64,000 nt of DNA from Pseudomonas neuropathica (GTDB lineage Bacteria; Pseudomonadota; Gammaproteobacteria; Pseudomonadales; Pseudomonadaceae): NCBI RefSeq assembly GCF_015461835.1, contig NZ_JACOPX010000023.1:1-64000 (forward strand), given 5' to 3'. Positions 17,582 to 26,349 of this stretch are shown piece after piece (the first letter of the stretch is position 1; each line of letters begins with the position of its first letter). Both the position numbers and the translations under genes were made by a program. The notes below the pieces were generated by a model, which saw nothing but the letters and a program-made list of their open reading frames with translations, was not told the origin of the DNA and did not search any database.

Positions 17582-18091
17582 ATGAGCGAGGAAACGATTC
17601 GACTGGGACGTGAGCGGCGCTTTCTGGTGCTGCTGGGCATCATCTGCCTGGCACTGATCGGTGGTGCGCTGTATATGCAGATCGTGCTCGGCGAGGCGCC
17701 ATGCCCACTGTGCATTTTGCAGCGCTATGCGTTGTTGCTGATCGCGCTGTTCGCGTTCATCGGCGCGGCCATGCGCACCCGTCGCAGCATCACCGTGTTC
17801 GAAGTGCTGGTGGTGATTTGTGCGATTGCCGGGGCCGGTGTGGCCGGGCATCACGTGTACACCCAGTTCTATCCGGCGGTGAGTTGCGGCATCGATGTAC
17901 TGCAGCCGATTGTCGATGATCTGCCGCTGGCGAAGATCTTCCCGCTGGGCTTCCAGGTCGACGGTTTCTGCTCGACGCCGTACCCGCCGATCCTCGGTCT
18001 GTCGTTGGCACAATGGGCACTGGTGGCGTTCGTGCTGGTGGTGATTCTGGTGCCGCTGCTGACCTCGCGTAACCGAAAAGCACTGCGCTGA
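17582..18091 (+). CDS. dsbB: Disulfide bond formation protein B
   Basis: A 169-residue inner-membrane protein with four membrane helices that reoxidises DsbA and passes electrons to quinones. Both periplasmic cysteine pairs are present: C41/C44 (CPLC) and C102/C130. It starts 25 bases after the SnoaL-like gene. It lies upstream of the cyo quinol oxidase, the terminal electron sink of its quinone pathway; the two are separated by a terminator. Pseudomonas often has two dsbB copies; which one this is cannot be told. Confidence 0.93.
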   Translation: MSEETIRLGRERRFLVLLGIICLALIGGALYMQIVLGEAPCPLCILQRYALLLIALFAFIGAAMRTRRSITVFEVLVVICAIAGAGVAGHHVYTQFYPAVSCGIDVLQPIVDDLPLAKIFPLGFQVDGFCSTPYPPILGLSLAQWALVAFVLVVILVPLLTSRNRKALR

Positions 18092-18121
18092 ATCAACTAA
18101 TCGGCTGTCTGGCCGATACAG

Positions 18122-18161
18122 AAAACGCCTCGATTTGCGGATCAGCATATCGAGGCGTTTT
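18122..18161 (+). terminator. Rho-independent terminator after dsbB
   Basis: AAAACGCCTCGAT (18122-18134) pairs exactly with ATCGAGGCGTTTT (18149-18161). A-runs and T-runs flank both sides, so it may work in both directions. Confidence 0.85.
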
Positions 18162-18934
18162 GCATTTCAGAGTGTGGGTGAAAACACCGTGACGGATGGC
18201 AAGGGAGGGTGTGGCAAGTGTGCGACATGTTGTCACACGCGCCGTGTCGCAGGGCTCTTGAGTGACGCGGATTCGGCCGTTGTTACAAAAAAGGATTGGT
18301 CAGTTTCGGGGTTTTTCGGCTTTAGCACGCGAGTGCCAGAGCAGGCAGTTTTAACAAGCGCGGGTATATGGCCAAAAGCCTTGGGTTATCGGGCTTTGCG
18401 CTGTTCCAGCGTTCGGAAATAGCCTTCGGAGCTGTCTGAACTGACGCGGGTACACCTACATTTTTTGGTGTTTTTGTTGAGAATCTATTTCGATAACATG
18501 TGGAACTTTTGCAAAAATGGCGATGCATTGTTGCTCGAATGGATAAAAATTATTTCGGGATAAGACATGGTGTATAGGGCGCTACCTATCTACAATCGCC
18601 CGCACTGAATTCCCGGCACTGTTCAGCCTTTATTAAGGAACGCTTTTTTATTAAGGCGCTGCGCAGAAAGTCGGGTGTCGAGTGAGTCGAAAGGCTTTCA
18701 AGACACCCAGGTGTCGGTGCCTTCCAACTTTCCGCACCAAATGGAATTGGTCTGTAACAAGGCCTTTGACCACGAATTCGAATAAGAACTGACCGCTGTC
18801 CCAGGTTTTGTCGAGCGTCTGACGCGCGACGGGCGGCCCTTATTCAATCCAAAGAAAATGCCAACCCTTGGCAGGGTGAAGTGTTGGCGATCAAAACCCA
18901 ACTGCATTGCGCAAGCTGCTTTAGAGGTCGTGAG
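18162..18934 (+). other. Long untranslated region upstream of cyoA
   Basis: No gene is supported in these 770 bases. Two mutually exclusive pairings are visible near 18673-18715: GGGTGTC (18673-18679) with GACACCC (18702-18708), or the latter with GGTGTC (18710-18715). The sequence becomes AT-rich around 18450-18560, where a promoter is likely, though I cannot pick a convincing -35/-10 pair. Open frames here are short and lack ribosome sites. Confidence 0.5.
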
Positions 18935-19876
18935 ATGAGTAAAAACAGGTACCCCAGATTACTAGGCCTAGTGCCGCTGCTCGGCACGTTGTTGCTGGGA
19001 GGCTGCAACATGACCTTGCTCAATCCAACGGGCCAGGTTGGCCTGGAACAGCGAAACCTGATCATCACCGCGACCCTGCTGATGCTGTTGGTCGTTGTGC
19101 CGGTTATCGTCATGACCTTCCTGTTCGCCTGGAAGTACCGCGCGTCGAACAAGAACGCCGTCTACACCCCGAAATGGTCGCACTCGACCAAAATCGAAGT
19201 GGCAGTCTGGACCATCCCGGTCCTGATCATCATTGCCCTGGGTTACATCACCTACATTTCGACCCACGAACTGGACCCGTATCGTCCGATTCAATCCGAC
19301 GTCAAGCCAGTGACCATCGAAGTCGTTGCGCTGGACTGGAAGTGGCTGTTCATCTACCCGGAACAAGGCATCGCCACGGTCAACAAGATCGTGTTCCCGG
19401 CGCACACGCCAATCAACTTCAAGATCACCTCTGACGCTGTGATGAACTCGTTCTTCATCCCGGGTCTGGGCGGCCAGATCTACGCGATGGCGGGCATGCA
19501 GACCAAGCTGCACCTGATCGCTGACCGTAACGCTGAAATGGACGGTATCTCCGCCAACTACAGCGGCGCGGGTTTCACCGGTATGAAATTCAAGGCTATC
19601 TCCACCACTCAGGAAGATTTCGACGCCTGGGTAAGTGAAGTCAAGAAGTCACCTAAACAGCTTGATCAAGCTGAATACGCGGCCCTTGCCAAACCGAGCC
19701 AGAACAACCCAGTCGAGCTCTACTCCTCGGTCACGCCGAACCAGTTCCAGATCATCGTCGACAAGTACGAAGGTATGAAGCCGGGCAAGCCGCTGAAGCA
19801 CGAGAAGAAAGAGAAAGAAGTGGCGGCCACGGAAATTGACTCGAGTTCGCATTCAGCTGCCGGGGCAGAGGAGTAA
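18935..19876 (+). CDS. cyoA: Cytochrome o ubiquinol oxidase subunit II
   Basis: A 313-residue lipoprotein subunit. The signal sequence ends in lipobox LLGGC with the acylated Cys at residue 24, followed by two membrane helices and a cupredoxin-like periplasmic domain (KPVTIEVVALDWKWLFIYPEQ, FIPGLGGQIYAMAGMQT) that has lost the copper ligands of cytochrome c oxidase subunit II, as expected for a quinol oxidase. ATG 18935 follows GAGGT; an upstream in-frame ATG at 18881 would place 18 residues before the signal peptide and is rejected. First gene of cyoABCDE. Confidence 0.96.
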   Translation: MSKNRYPRLLGLVPLLGTLLLGGCNMTLLNPTGQVGLEQRNLIITATLLMLLVVVPVIVMTFLFAWKYRASNKNAVYTPKWSHSTKIEVAVWTIPVLIIIALGYITYISTHELDPYRPIQSDVKPVTIEVVALDWKWLFIYPEQGIATVNKIVFPAHTPINFKITSDAVMNSFFIPGLGGQIYAMAGMQTKLHLIADRNAEMDGISANYSGAGFTGMKFKAISTTQEDFDAWVSEVKKSPKQLDQAEYAALAKPSQNNPVELYSSVTPNQFQIIVDKYEGMKPGKPLKHEKKEKEVAATEIDSSSHSAAGAEE

Positions 19877-19879
19877 ACG

Positions 19880-21910
19880 ATGTTTGGTAAATTAAGTTGG
19901 GAAGCAGTCCCATTCCACGAGCCGATCGTGATGGTGACCATCGCCATGATCGCCCTCGGTGGTCTGGCGCTGTTCGCTGCAATCACCTACTTCAAGAAGT
20001 GGACCTACTTGTGGACCGAGTGGTTGACCTCGGTCGACCACAAGAAAATCGGCGTGATGTACATCATCGTCGCCATGGTCATGCTGCTGCGCGGTTTTGC
20101 CGACGCCATCATGATGCGTACCCAGTTGGCCATGGCCACCGAGGGTTCGCCTGGCTACCTGCCACCTGAACACTATGACCAGATCTTCACCGCTCACGGT
20201 GTGATCATGATCATCTTCATGGCGATGCCATTCTTCACCGGCCTGATGAACCTTGCAGTGCCGCTGCAGATCGGCGCGCGTGACGTTGCGTTCCCGTTCC
20301 TGAACTCCCTGAGCTTCTGGCTGCTGGTATCCGGCGTAGTGCTGATCAACCTGTCCCTGGGCGTCGGCGAATTCGCCAAGACCGGTTGGGTTGCCTATCC
20401 ACCACTGTCGGGTCTGCAATACAGCCCTGGCGTGGGCATGGACTACTACATCTGGGCGCTACAGCTATCCGGGTTAGGTACGACGCTAACGGGGGTTAAC
20501 TTCCTCGCGACCGTACTGAAAATGCGTACCCCTGGCATGAAACTGATGGACATGCCGATCTTCACCTGGACCTGCACCTGGGCAAACGTTCTGATCGTGG
20601 CTTCGTTCCCGATCCTGACCGCTACCCTGGCACTGCTGACCCTTGACCGTTACATGGATTTCCACATTTTCACCAATGAACTTGGTGGCAATCCAATGAT
20701 GTACGTCAACCTGTTCTGGGCCTGGGGCCACCCTGAGGTTTACATCCTGATCCTGCCGGCATTCGGCATCTTCTCGGAAGTGATCTCGGCGTTCACCGGC
20801 AAGAAACTGTTCGGCCACCACTCGATGATCTACGCCTCGGGCGCGATCTCGGTACTGGGCTTCATGGTTTGGCTGCACCACTTCTTCACCATGGGTTCGG
20901 GTGCCAGCGTCAACGCCTTCTTCGGTCTGGCGACGATGCTGATTTCCATCCCGACGGGTGTGAAGCTATTTAACTGGCTGTTCACCATCTACCAGGGCCG
21001 TCTGCGCTTCACCAGCCAGGTTCTGTGGACCCTGGGCTTCATGGTGACCTTCGCCATCGGCGGCATGACCGGCGTACTGCTGGCCATCCCGGGTGCTGAC
21101 TTCGTTCTGCACAACAGCCTGTTCGTGATCGCGCACTTCCATAACGTGATCATCGGCGGTGCGGTATTCGGTTACATCGCTGGTTTCGCGTTCTACTTCC
21201 CGAAAGCGTTCGGCTTCAAGCTGCACGAAGGCTGGGGTAAAGCAGCGTTCTGGTTCTGGATCTCGGGCTTCTTCGTCGCGTTCATGCCGCTCTATGCACT
21301 GGGCTTCATGGGCATGACCCGTCGTCTGAACGCCACCACCAACCCTGAGTGGGTACCGTACCTGTACGTTGCCATGTTCGGTGCGGTGATGATCGCTGTC
21401 GGTATCGCCTGCCAACTGATCCAGCTGTACGTCAGTGTGCGCGACCGCAACAAGCCAGAGAACGTTTGCGATCACGGTGACCCGTGGAATGCACACACTC
21501 TGGAATGGTCGACCTCGTCGCCACCTCCGTTCTACAACTTTGCTGTGCTGCCTAAGGCTGACTGCATCGACCCGTTCACCGAAGCCAAGGAAAACGGTAC
21601 TGCGTACCAGCGTCCGGCCAAGTACGAGCCGATCCACATGCCGAACAACACCGCCACTGGCGTGGTGATGGGCGCACTGTTGACCGTCTTCGGTTTCGCG
21701 ATGATCTGGCACATCTGGTGGTTGGCAATCGCCAGCCTGGCCGGCACCGTCATCTACTTCGTGATCCACGCTGCACGTGACGACCAGGGCTATATGGTTC
21801 CGGTTGAAACGATCGAGCGTATCGAAGCCGAGCAGCACAAGCGTCTGGTTGCGGCAGGGAAAATCCCGGCCGGTGCCACCCGTGTTGAAACCTCGTTGGA
21901 ACAGGCTTAA
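19880..21910 (+). CDS. cyoB: Cytochrome o ubiquinol oxidase subunit I
   Basis: A 676-residue heme-copper oxidase subunit with about 15 membrane helices. It carries heme b, heme o3 and CuB: HGVIMIIFMAMPF has the low-spin heme His, WAWGHPEVYILILPAFG gives the His-Tyr cross-link region, and FVIAHFHNVI holds the heme ligands. It reduces O2 to water and pumps protons. Starts 3 bases after cyoA. Confidence 0.97.
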   Translation: MFGKLSWEAVPFHEPIVMVTIAMIALGGLALFAAITYFKKWTYLWTEWLTSVDHKKIGVMYIIVAMVMLLRGFADAIMMRTQLAMATEGSPGYLPPEHYDQIFTAHGVIMIIFMAMPFFTGLMNLAVPLQIGARDVAFPFLNSLSFWLLVSGVVLINLSLGVGEFAKTGWVAYPPLSGLQYSPGVGMDYYIWALQLSGLGTTLTGVNFLATVLKMRTPGMKLMDMPIFTWTCTWANVLIVASFPILTATLALLTLDRYMDFHIFTNELGGNPMMYVNLFWAWGHPEVYILILPAFGIFSEVISAFTGKKLFGHHSMIYASGAISVLGFMVWLHHFFTMGSGASVNAFFGLATMLISIPTGVKLFNWLFTIYQGRLRFTSQVLWTLGFMVTFAIGGMTGVLLAIPGADFVLHNSLFVIAHFHNVIIGGAVFGYIAGFAFYFPKAFGFKLHEGWGKAAFWFWISGFFVAFMPLYALGFMGMTRRLNATTNPEWVPYLYVAMFGAVMIAVGIACQLIQLYVSVRDRNKPENVCDHGDPWNAHTLEWSTSSPPPFYNFAVLPKADCIDPFTEAKENGTAYQRPAKYEPIHMPNNTATGVVMGALLTVFGFAMIWHIWWLAIASLAGTVIYFVIHAARDDQGYMVPVETIERIEAEQHKRLVAAGKIPAGATRVETSLEQA

Positions 21911-21913
21911 ACC

Positions 21914-22537
21914 ATGTCGAACTTAGTGACCAATGTTGGACACGCCCATGGTGACCATGGGCACGATGACCATCACCACGACTCGGGCGAGATGACCGTT
22001 TACGGTTTCTGGCTCTACCTGATGACCGACTGCATTCTGTTTGCGTCGATCTTCGCGGTGTACGCAGTACTGGTAAACAACGTAGCCGGTGGCCCGTCGG
22101 GCCACGACATCTTCGAACTGCCATACGTGCTGGGCGAAACCGCTCTGCTGTTGTTCAGTTCGATCACCTACGGCTTCGCCATGCTGGCGTTGTTCAAAGG
22201 CAAGAAGCAGCAGGTTCTGGGTTGGTTGTTCATGACCTTCCTGCTCGGTGCAGGCTTTATCGCCATGGAGATCAACGAGTTCCATCTGCTGATCTCCGAG
22301 GGCTTCGGTCCTAGCCGTTCGGGCTTCCTGTCGGCGTTCTTCACCCTGGTCGGTACCCACGGTCTGCACGTGTCGGCGGGTCTGATCTGGATGGGCATCA
22401 TGATGTACCAGGTCAACAAGCACGGCCTGACGGCGACCAACAAGACCCGTCTGAGCTGCCTGAGCCTGTTCTGGCACTTCCTGGACGTGGTGTGGATCTG
22501 CGTATTCACCGTTGTTTACCTGATGGGGACTCTGTAA
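21914..22537 (+). CDS. cyoC: Cytochrome o ubiquinol oxidase subunit III
   Basis: A 207-residue membrane protein with five helices, of the CoxC/CyoC type (GFLSAFFTLVGTHGLHVSAGLIWM, LFWHFLDVVWICVFTVVYLMG). The N-terminus is His-rich (HAHGDHGHDDHHHDSGE), an unusual but known feature in Pseudomonas CyoC. Its stop overlaps the cyoD start. Confidence 0.96.
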   Translation: MSNLVTNVGHAHGDHGHDDHHHDSGEMTVYGFWLYLMTDCILFASIFAVYAVLVNNVAGGPSGHDIFELPYVLGETALLLFSSITYGFAMLALFKGKKQQVLGWLFMTFLLGAGFIAMEINEFHLLISEGFGPSRSGFLSAFFTLVGTHGLHVSAGLIWMGIMMYQVNKHGLTATNKTRLSCLSLFWHFLDVVWICVFTVVYLMGTL

Positions 22538-22872
22538 TGGCTAATGCACACTCCCATGACAGCCATGATGCTGGCCACGGCAGCGTAAAGTCGTACGCCA
22601 TTGGCTTCATCCTGTCGGTGATCCTGACCGTGATTCCATTCGGTCTGGTGATGTACCCGAGCCTGCCGAAGGCCACCACGCTGGCAATCGTTCTGTTGTT
22701 CGCAGTGATCCAGGTGATCGTTCACCTGTATTACTTCCTGCACCTGGACCGTTCCATTGCTCAGCGTAACAACGTGATCGCGTTTGTCTTTACGGCCATT
22801 GTGATCGTGCTGCTGGTTGGCCTGTCGTTGTGGATCATGTTCAGCATCCACACCTACATGATGGCGAAGTGA
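22537..22872 (+). CDS. cyoD: Cytochrome o ubiquinol oxidase subunit IV
   Basis: A 111-residue protein with three membrane helices and a short His-rich N-terminus (MANAHSHDSHDAGHG). Subunit IV assists assembly of the CuB site. ATG 22537 shares its A with the cyoC TAA stop. Confidence 0.95.
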   Translation: MANAHSHDSHDAGHGSVKSYAIGFILSVILTVIPFGLVMYPSLPKATTLAIVLLFAVIQVIVHLYYFLHLDRSIAQRNNVIAFVFTAIVIVLLVGLSLWIMFSIHTYMMAK

Positions 22873-22883
22873 GGTAAGACCCG

Positions 22884-23771
22884 ATGTCGCTCAAGCACTT
22901 TATCCAAATCACCAAACCGGGGATCATTTTCGGTAACGTGCTTTCTGTGGCAGGCGGGTTTTTCCTGGCCTCGAAAGGGCATGTGGATCTGGCGGTGTTT
23001 CTGGCTGCCATGATCGGTACATCCCTGGTTGTTGCCTCCGGTTGCGTGTTCAACAACTGCATCGACCGCGACATCGACCTGAAGATGGAACGCACTAAAA
23101 ACCGGGTGCTGGTGCAGGGCTTGATCTCCCTGAAACTGGCCCTGGTCTACGCGACCATCCTTGGTGTTCTCGGCGTTGCGTTGTTGTACAAGGTGGCCAA
23201 CCCGTTGGCCGCTTTGTTCGCGGTGATCGGCTTCATCATCTACGTCGGCTTCTACAGCCTGTACCTCAAGCGCAAGTCGGTTCACGGCACGCTGGTGGGC
23301 AGTCTGTCGGGCGCCATGCCGCCAGTGATCGGTTACGTTGCCGTAACCAACAGCTTCGACATGGCCGCGCTGACGTTGCTGGTGATGTTCAGCCTGTGGC
23401 AGATGCCGCATTCCTACGCCATCGCGATCTTCCGCTTCAACGATTACCTGGCCGCATCGATTCCGGTGCTGCCAGTGAAGCGCGGGATTCAAGTGGCCAA
23501 GAAGCACATCCTGCTCTACATCCTGGCGTTCCTCGTAGCGACCTTGATGCTGACCTTCAGCGGTTACGCTGGCATGAGCTATCTCGCGGTGGCTGCGGCC
23601 ATGGGCATGTACTGGTTGTACATGGCCTGGACCGGCTACAAGGCAGTGGATGACACGGTCTGGGCACGCAAGCTGTTCGTGTTCTCGATCTTCACCATCA
23701 CTGCGTTGAGCGTCATGATGTCCCTGGACTTCAAGGTGCCTGCAGAGTTGCTGCTGACGTACGCGCCGTAA
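22884..23771 (+). CDS. cyoE: Protoheme IX farnesyltransferase (heme O synthase)
   Basis: A 295-residue polytopic UbiA-family prenyltransferase that adds farnesyl to heme B to make heme O for CyoB. The Asp-rich motif NNCIDRDIDLKMERTKNR (about residues 56-73) binds the prenyl diphosphate, and YSLYLKRKSVHGTLVGSLSGAMPPVIGY is characteristic. Starts 11 bases after cyoD and ends the operon at a strong terminator. Confidence 0.96.
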   Translation: MSLKHFIQITKPGIIFGNVLSVAGGFFLASKGHVDLAVFLAAMIGTSLVVASGCVFNNCIDRDIDLKMERTKNRVLVQGLISLKLALVYATILGVLGVALLYKVANPLAALFAVIGFIIYVGFYSLYLKRKSVHGTLVGSLSGAMPPVIGYVAVTNSFDMAALTLLVMFSLWQMPHSYAIAIFRFNDYLAASIPVLPVKRGIQVAKKHILLYILAFLVATLMLTFSGYAGMSYLAVAAAMGMYWLYMAWTGYKAVDDTVWARKLFVFSIFTITALSVMMSLDFKVPAELLLTYAP

Positions 23772-23788
23772 GGCTCAAAGGCTTGAAG

Positions 23789-23817
23789 AAAAAACCCCGC
23801 ACATTGCGGGGTTTTTT
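23789..23817 (+). terminator. Rho-independent terminator of cyoABCDE
   Basis: AAAAAACCCCGC-ACATT-GCGGGGTTTTTT, a 6-bp GC stem with T-run, 18 bases after cyoE. Confidence 0.93.
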
Positions 23818-23837
23818 GTTTATCTGGAGCCGGATTT

Positions 23838-23872
23838 GTTGATAGTCTGTCTGTAGGCGATTTGCCTATAGT
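23838..23872 (+). promoter_or_regulatory. Promoter and likely autoregulatory operator of the toxin-antitoxin pair
   Basis: The palindrome TAGGC-GATTT-GCCTA (23854-23868) overlaps a TATAGT -10-like box (23867-23872) just before the toxin ATG at 23879. Antitoxins of this class usually bind such palindromes and repress their own operon. The -35 box is not clear. Confidence 0.55.
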
Positions 23873-23878
23873 TTGCAC

Positions 23879-24223
23879 ATGCGAACCGTATTCTTTGAAA
23901 CAACGATATTTACCACAAGCGTTGGTCAGTACCTGACAGACGATGAGTACCGAGAACTGCAGGCTTATATGCAGGGCAATCCGTTGGCAGGCGATGTGAT
24001 GCCCCGAACGGGTGGATTCAGAAAACTACGCTGGGCTGATGCTCGACGTGGCAAGGGCCGACGAGGCGGCTTGCGGGTCATCTATTATTGGCTTATGAAT
24101 GATGGTCAGTTCTGGATGTTTGCAATTTACGACAAAGATGAGCTTGAGAATCTGACTGCCGAGCAAGAAAAGGCGCTCAAAAAAGCCATAGATAAAGAGT
24201 TGAAAACACGAGGTACCCCATGA
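23879..24223 (+). CDS. RelE/HigB-type toxin
   Basis: A 114-residue basic protein with the RelE-superfamily core: GVIYYW-like strand GGLRVIYYWLMNDGQFWMFAIYDKDELENLT, preceded by GFRKLRWADARRGKGRRGG, the basic patch that contacts RNA. Such toxins cut mRNA on the ribosome or free. The toxin gene comes first and overlaps the antitoxin by four bases (ATGA), as in HigBA. ATG 23879 is chosen over a TTG two codons earlier. Confidence 0.85.
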   Translation: MRTVFFETTIFTTSVGQYLTDDEYRELQAYMQGNPLAGDVMPRTGGFRKLRWADARRGKGRRGGLRVIYYWLMNDGQFWMFAIYDKDELENLTAEQEKALKKAIDKELKTRGTP

Positions 24224-24534
24224 AAAAACGCGACCTGTTTGCAGAGTTGATACAGGGCGTTGATGAGATGGCGGCTCAACGCGAAGGAAAAATTACCCTG
24301 CGCAATACAGTGCTTGAGGACAAACCAGTCCCCGAAGTCGGAGCCCAAGAAATCGTGGCTTTGAGAGAAAAGTTACATATGTCTCAAGCCGTCTTTGCCA
24401 AGCGAATCAGGGCGAGTCCCAGCACTCTGAGAAACTGGGAGCAGGAAAAGTCAAAGCCAAATGCTCAAGCTGCTTTGTTGATCCGTTTGGTTGAAAAATT
24501 CCCTGACATGGTTGACCGCCTGAGCGCGGTTTAA
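24220..24534 (+). CDS. XRE-family antitoxin (HigA/NadS-like)
   Basis: A 104-residue protein whose C-terminal half is a helix-turn-helix (EIVALREKLHMSQAVFAKRIRASPSTLRNWEQEKSKPNAQAALLIRLVEK). The N-terminal half likely wraps the toxin. Its start overlaps the toxin stop, so the two are made together. It probably represses the operon through the palindrome at 23854-23868. Confidence 0.85.
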   Translation: MKKRDLFAELIQGVDEMAAQREGKITLRNTVLEDKPVPEVGAQEIVALREKLHMSQAVFAKRIRASPSTLRNWEQEKSKPNAQAALLIRLVEKFPDMVDRLSAV

Positions 24535-24553
24535 CGACAAAGTCATTTAATTT

Positions 24554-24592
24554 AAAGCCCCATTACTTCGAAAGAGGTCTGGGGCTTTTGTT
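24554..24592 (+). terminator. Rho-independent terminator after the toxin-antitoxin operon
   Basis: AAAGCCCC (24554-24561) pairs with GGGGCTTTT (24581-24589), with a 19-base loop. Confidence 0.75.
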
Positions 24593-24733
24593 TTCCGTGA
24601 CTGCGGGTTGCGGCGCAGTAACAAACCCCCTAGATTTGGATCCAACCATGACAGTGATAGCTCCTTGCCATTTGCGGTTGCCCATCTGTCTTAACCTGCA
24701 CTTCTTCATGCACTGATCAAAAGGCTGGGCGAA

Positions 24734-25225
24734 ATGACTGAGAGGATGACCTGCGACGAGCGTTTTATTGCCCTGGCCCAAGAGCTGAACTACGACATCT
24801 ATGGTGAGAACACCGCTGGCGGCAATTACGCGCCGTTGATCCGTCATCATGATGAGCTGTACATCAGCGGCATGGTGCCGCGCACCCACGGCAAGATTCA
24901 GTACCCTGGTCGGGTTGGGCTGGAACTGAATCTCAAGGATGCGCAAGCCGCCGCCAGCATCAGTGCGATGCGTTGTCTGGCGCTGATCGTCGATGCGGTG
25001 GGTTCGCTGGACAAGATCAAGGCGTTGTTGCGGGTCACTGTTTACGTGAAGTCGACGCCGGACTTCGTTGACCTGAGCGAAGTGGCCAACGGTGCGTCGG
25101 ACGTGTTCAGTCATGTGCTCGGCGATGCCGGCCGGCATACGCGCACCACGGTCGGTGTGTATCAGTTGCCGAAGAATGCGGCGATTGAGGTGGACATGAT
25201 TGTAGCGTTGCATCCTTCGGCTTGA
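24734..25225 (+). CDS. RidA/YjgF family protein
   Basis: A 163-residue protein of the RidA superfamily, which forms trimers and in RidA itself hydrolyses reactive enamines made by PLP enzymes. LYISGMVPRTHGKIQYPGRVG, KALLRVTVYVKSTPDFVDLSEV and TRTTVGVYQLPKNAAIEVDMIV match the fold. It is longer than RidA (about 130) and the C-terminal active-site Arg region differs, placing it in a less-known subgroup, so enamine hydrolysis is not assured. Confidence 0.85.
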   Translation: MTERMTCDERFIALAQELNYDIYGENTAGGNYAPLIRHHDELYISGMVPRTHGKIQYPGRVGLELNLKDAQAAASISAMRCLALIVDAVGSLDKIKALLRVTVYVKSTPDFVDLSEVANGASDVFSHVLGDAGRHTRTTVGVYQLPKNAAIEVDMIVALHPSA

Positions 25226-25243
25226 GGGTTGTTTGACGGCTTG

Positions 25244-25423
25244 CCCTCACCCTAACCCTCTCCCTCGGGAGAGGGGACTGACCGAGGTGTCTTGCGCTAT
25301 ACATCGACCTGAGAGGTCGAGGCGATTGTGGATTCGGCACCGCACTTTCATTTCGGTGCATCTCTTGAATATCTCCCGATCGGCTCCCTCTCCCTCGGGA
25401 GAGGGCTGGGGTGAGGGGCGAGG
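25244..25423. repeat. MITE-like intergenic repeat, copy 5
   Basis: The left arm CCCTCACCCTAACCCTCTCC begins at about 25245; the right arm CCTCGGGAGAGGGCTGGGGT ends near 25418. The interior holds CATCGACCTGAGAGGTCGAGG. It follows the RidA-family gene. Confidence 0.75.
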
Positions 25424-25457
25424 ATTTTCGCCTTCTCACAAATCCCCAGCCGAAAAC

Positions 25458-25496
25458 CAAAAAGCCCCGCACTGAATCCCAGCGCGGGGCTTTTTC
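25458..25496 (-). terminator. Terminator of the 25514-26215 gene
   Basis: AAAAAGCCCCGC (25459-25470) pairs with GCGGGGCTTTTT (25484-25495), with a 13-base loop. Symmetric A/T runs allow use on both strands. Confidence 0.85.
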
Positions 25497-25513
25497 GTAC
25501 AGCGGCTGCGCTA

Positions 25514-26215
25514 TTACTGCGCGGCGATGGTATAGCCATCGAACGCAGTCTGCTGTTGCAGTGCCGTGATGATGTTCTTGCGATTTACCGCCTGCTCGGT
25601 GCCAGCATTGTCGACGAAGACTTCGCTTTCCAGTTCCGCTTCCTCACCTTCACCGACGAAGGTGAAACCGAGGAACTCCAGCGCTGCACGGTCAACGTTC
25701 AGGCGCGAGCGTGGCGTGCGCAGTGGCAAGGTCACGCTGATGCCGTCCTTGCTGATGGTGAAGATTTCGACTTCTTTCTTCTTCGCAGCCTTGCTCTTGC
25801 CGCCGCTCGGATTGCTGATCGCCTGATGGGTCTGGTTCAGCACTTTCAGGGCGAGGCCGTAAACGATTTCCTGGAACGCCGGGTCGTCCTTGAAGCTGGA
25901 CAGAATGCGGCCGATCGAGAACTTGCTGCTGAGGTCTTCAAGGGCGGCGAGGTCGGCGGCTTCGGCGTCTTTCAGCGCCTTGAGTTCGCCCATCAGCTCG
26001 TAGGCCTTGTCGTCATCGAAGCTGTCGTGAGCCTGACGGATCGCCGCGCGCAGCTCGCGGATCTGGTCGCTTTCGCGGGTCGACTGGAACGCGTCCAGGA
26101 CCATCTCGCTGATGATTTTGGCTTGGGGCAGGTGTTGTGAAAGATTGATGGAGTTTTCGTATTCCGCTTTGGACGATTCGGTGACTACGGATTCAGCGGT
26201 GTTGAAATCGGACAT
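25514..26215 (-). CDS. Conserved hypothetical protein
   Basis: A 233-residue soluble, acidic protein with no recognised domain. The first half is helical (ESDQIRELRAAIRQAHDSFDDDKAYELMGELKALKD); the second half after a basic linker (GKSKAAKKKEVEIF) is beta-rich (ISVTLPLRTPRSRLNVDRAALEFLGFTFVGEG). The last segment, NRKNIITALQQQTAFDGYTIAAQ, also occurs in unnamed Pseudomonas proteins to my memory. It is monocistronic with its own terminator, and function cannot be inferred from its neighbours. Start ATG 26215 has a weak ribosome site. Confidence 0.7.
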   Translation of the reverse strand: MSDFNTAESVVTESSKAEYENSINLSQHLPQAKIISEMVLDAFQSTRESDQIRELRAAIRQAHDSFDDDKAYELMGELKALKDAEAADLAALEDLSSKFSIGRILSSFKDDPAFQEIVYGLALKVLNQTHQAISNPSGGKSKAAKKKEVEIFTISKDGISVTLPLRTPRSRLNVDRAALEFLGFTFVGEGEEAELESEVFVDNAGTEQAVNRKNIITALQQQTAFDGYTIAAQ

Positions 26216-26349
26216 TGAAATTTCACTACTTTTTAACTTGAGTGGAGATGAGAAAACCCAAGGGCTTTTTCAGGCTGACTAATTTAGGGGAGCGGGGCGG
26301 CGTTGTCACGGAGCAACGGTCTGCCGGTCGAGTTTTTTCCCGGCGTGTG

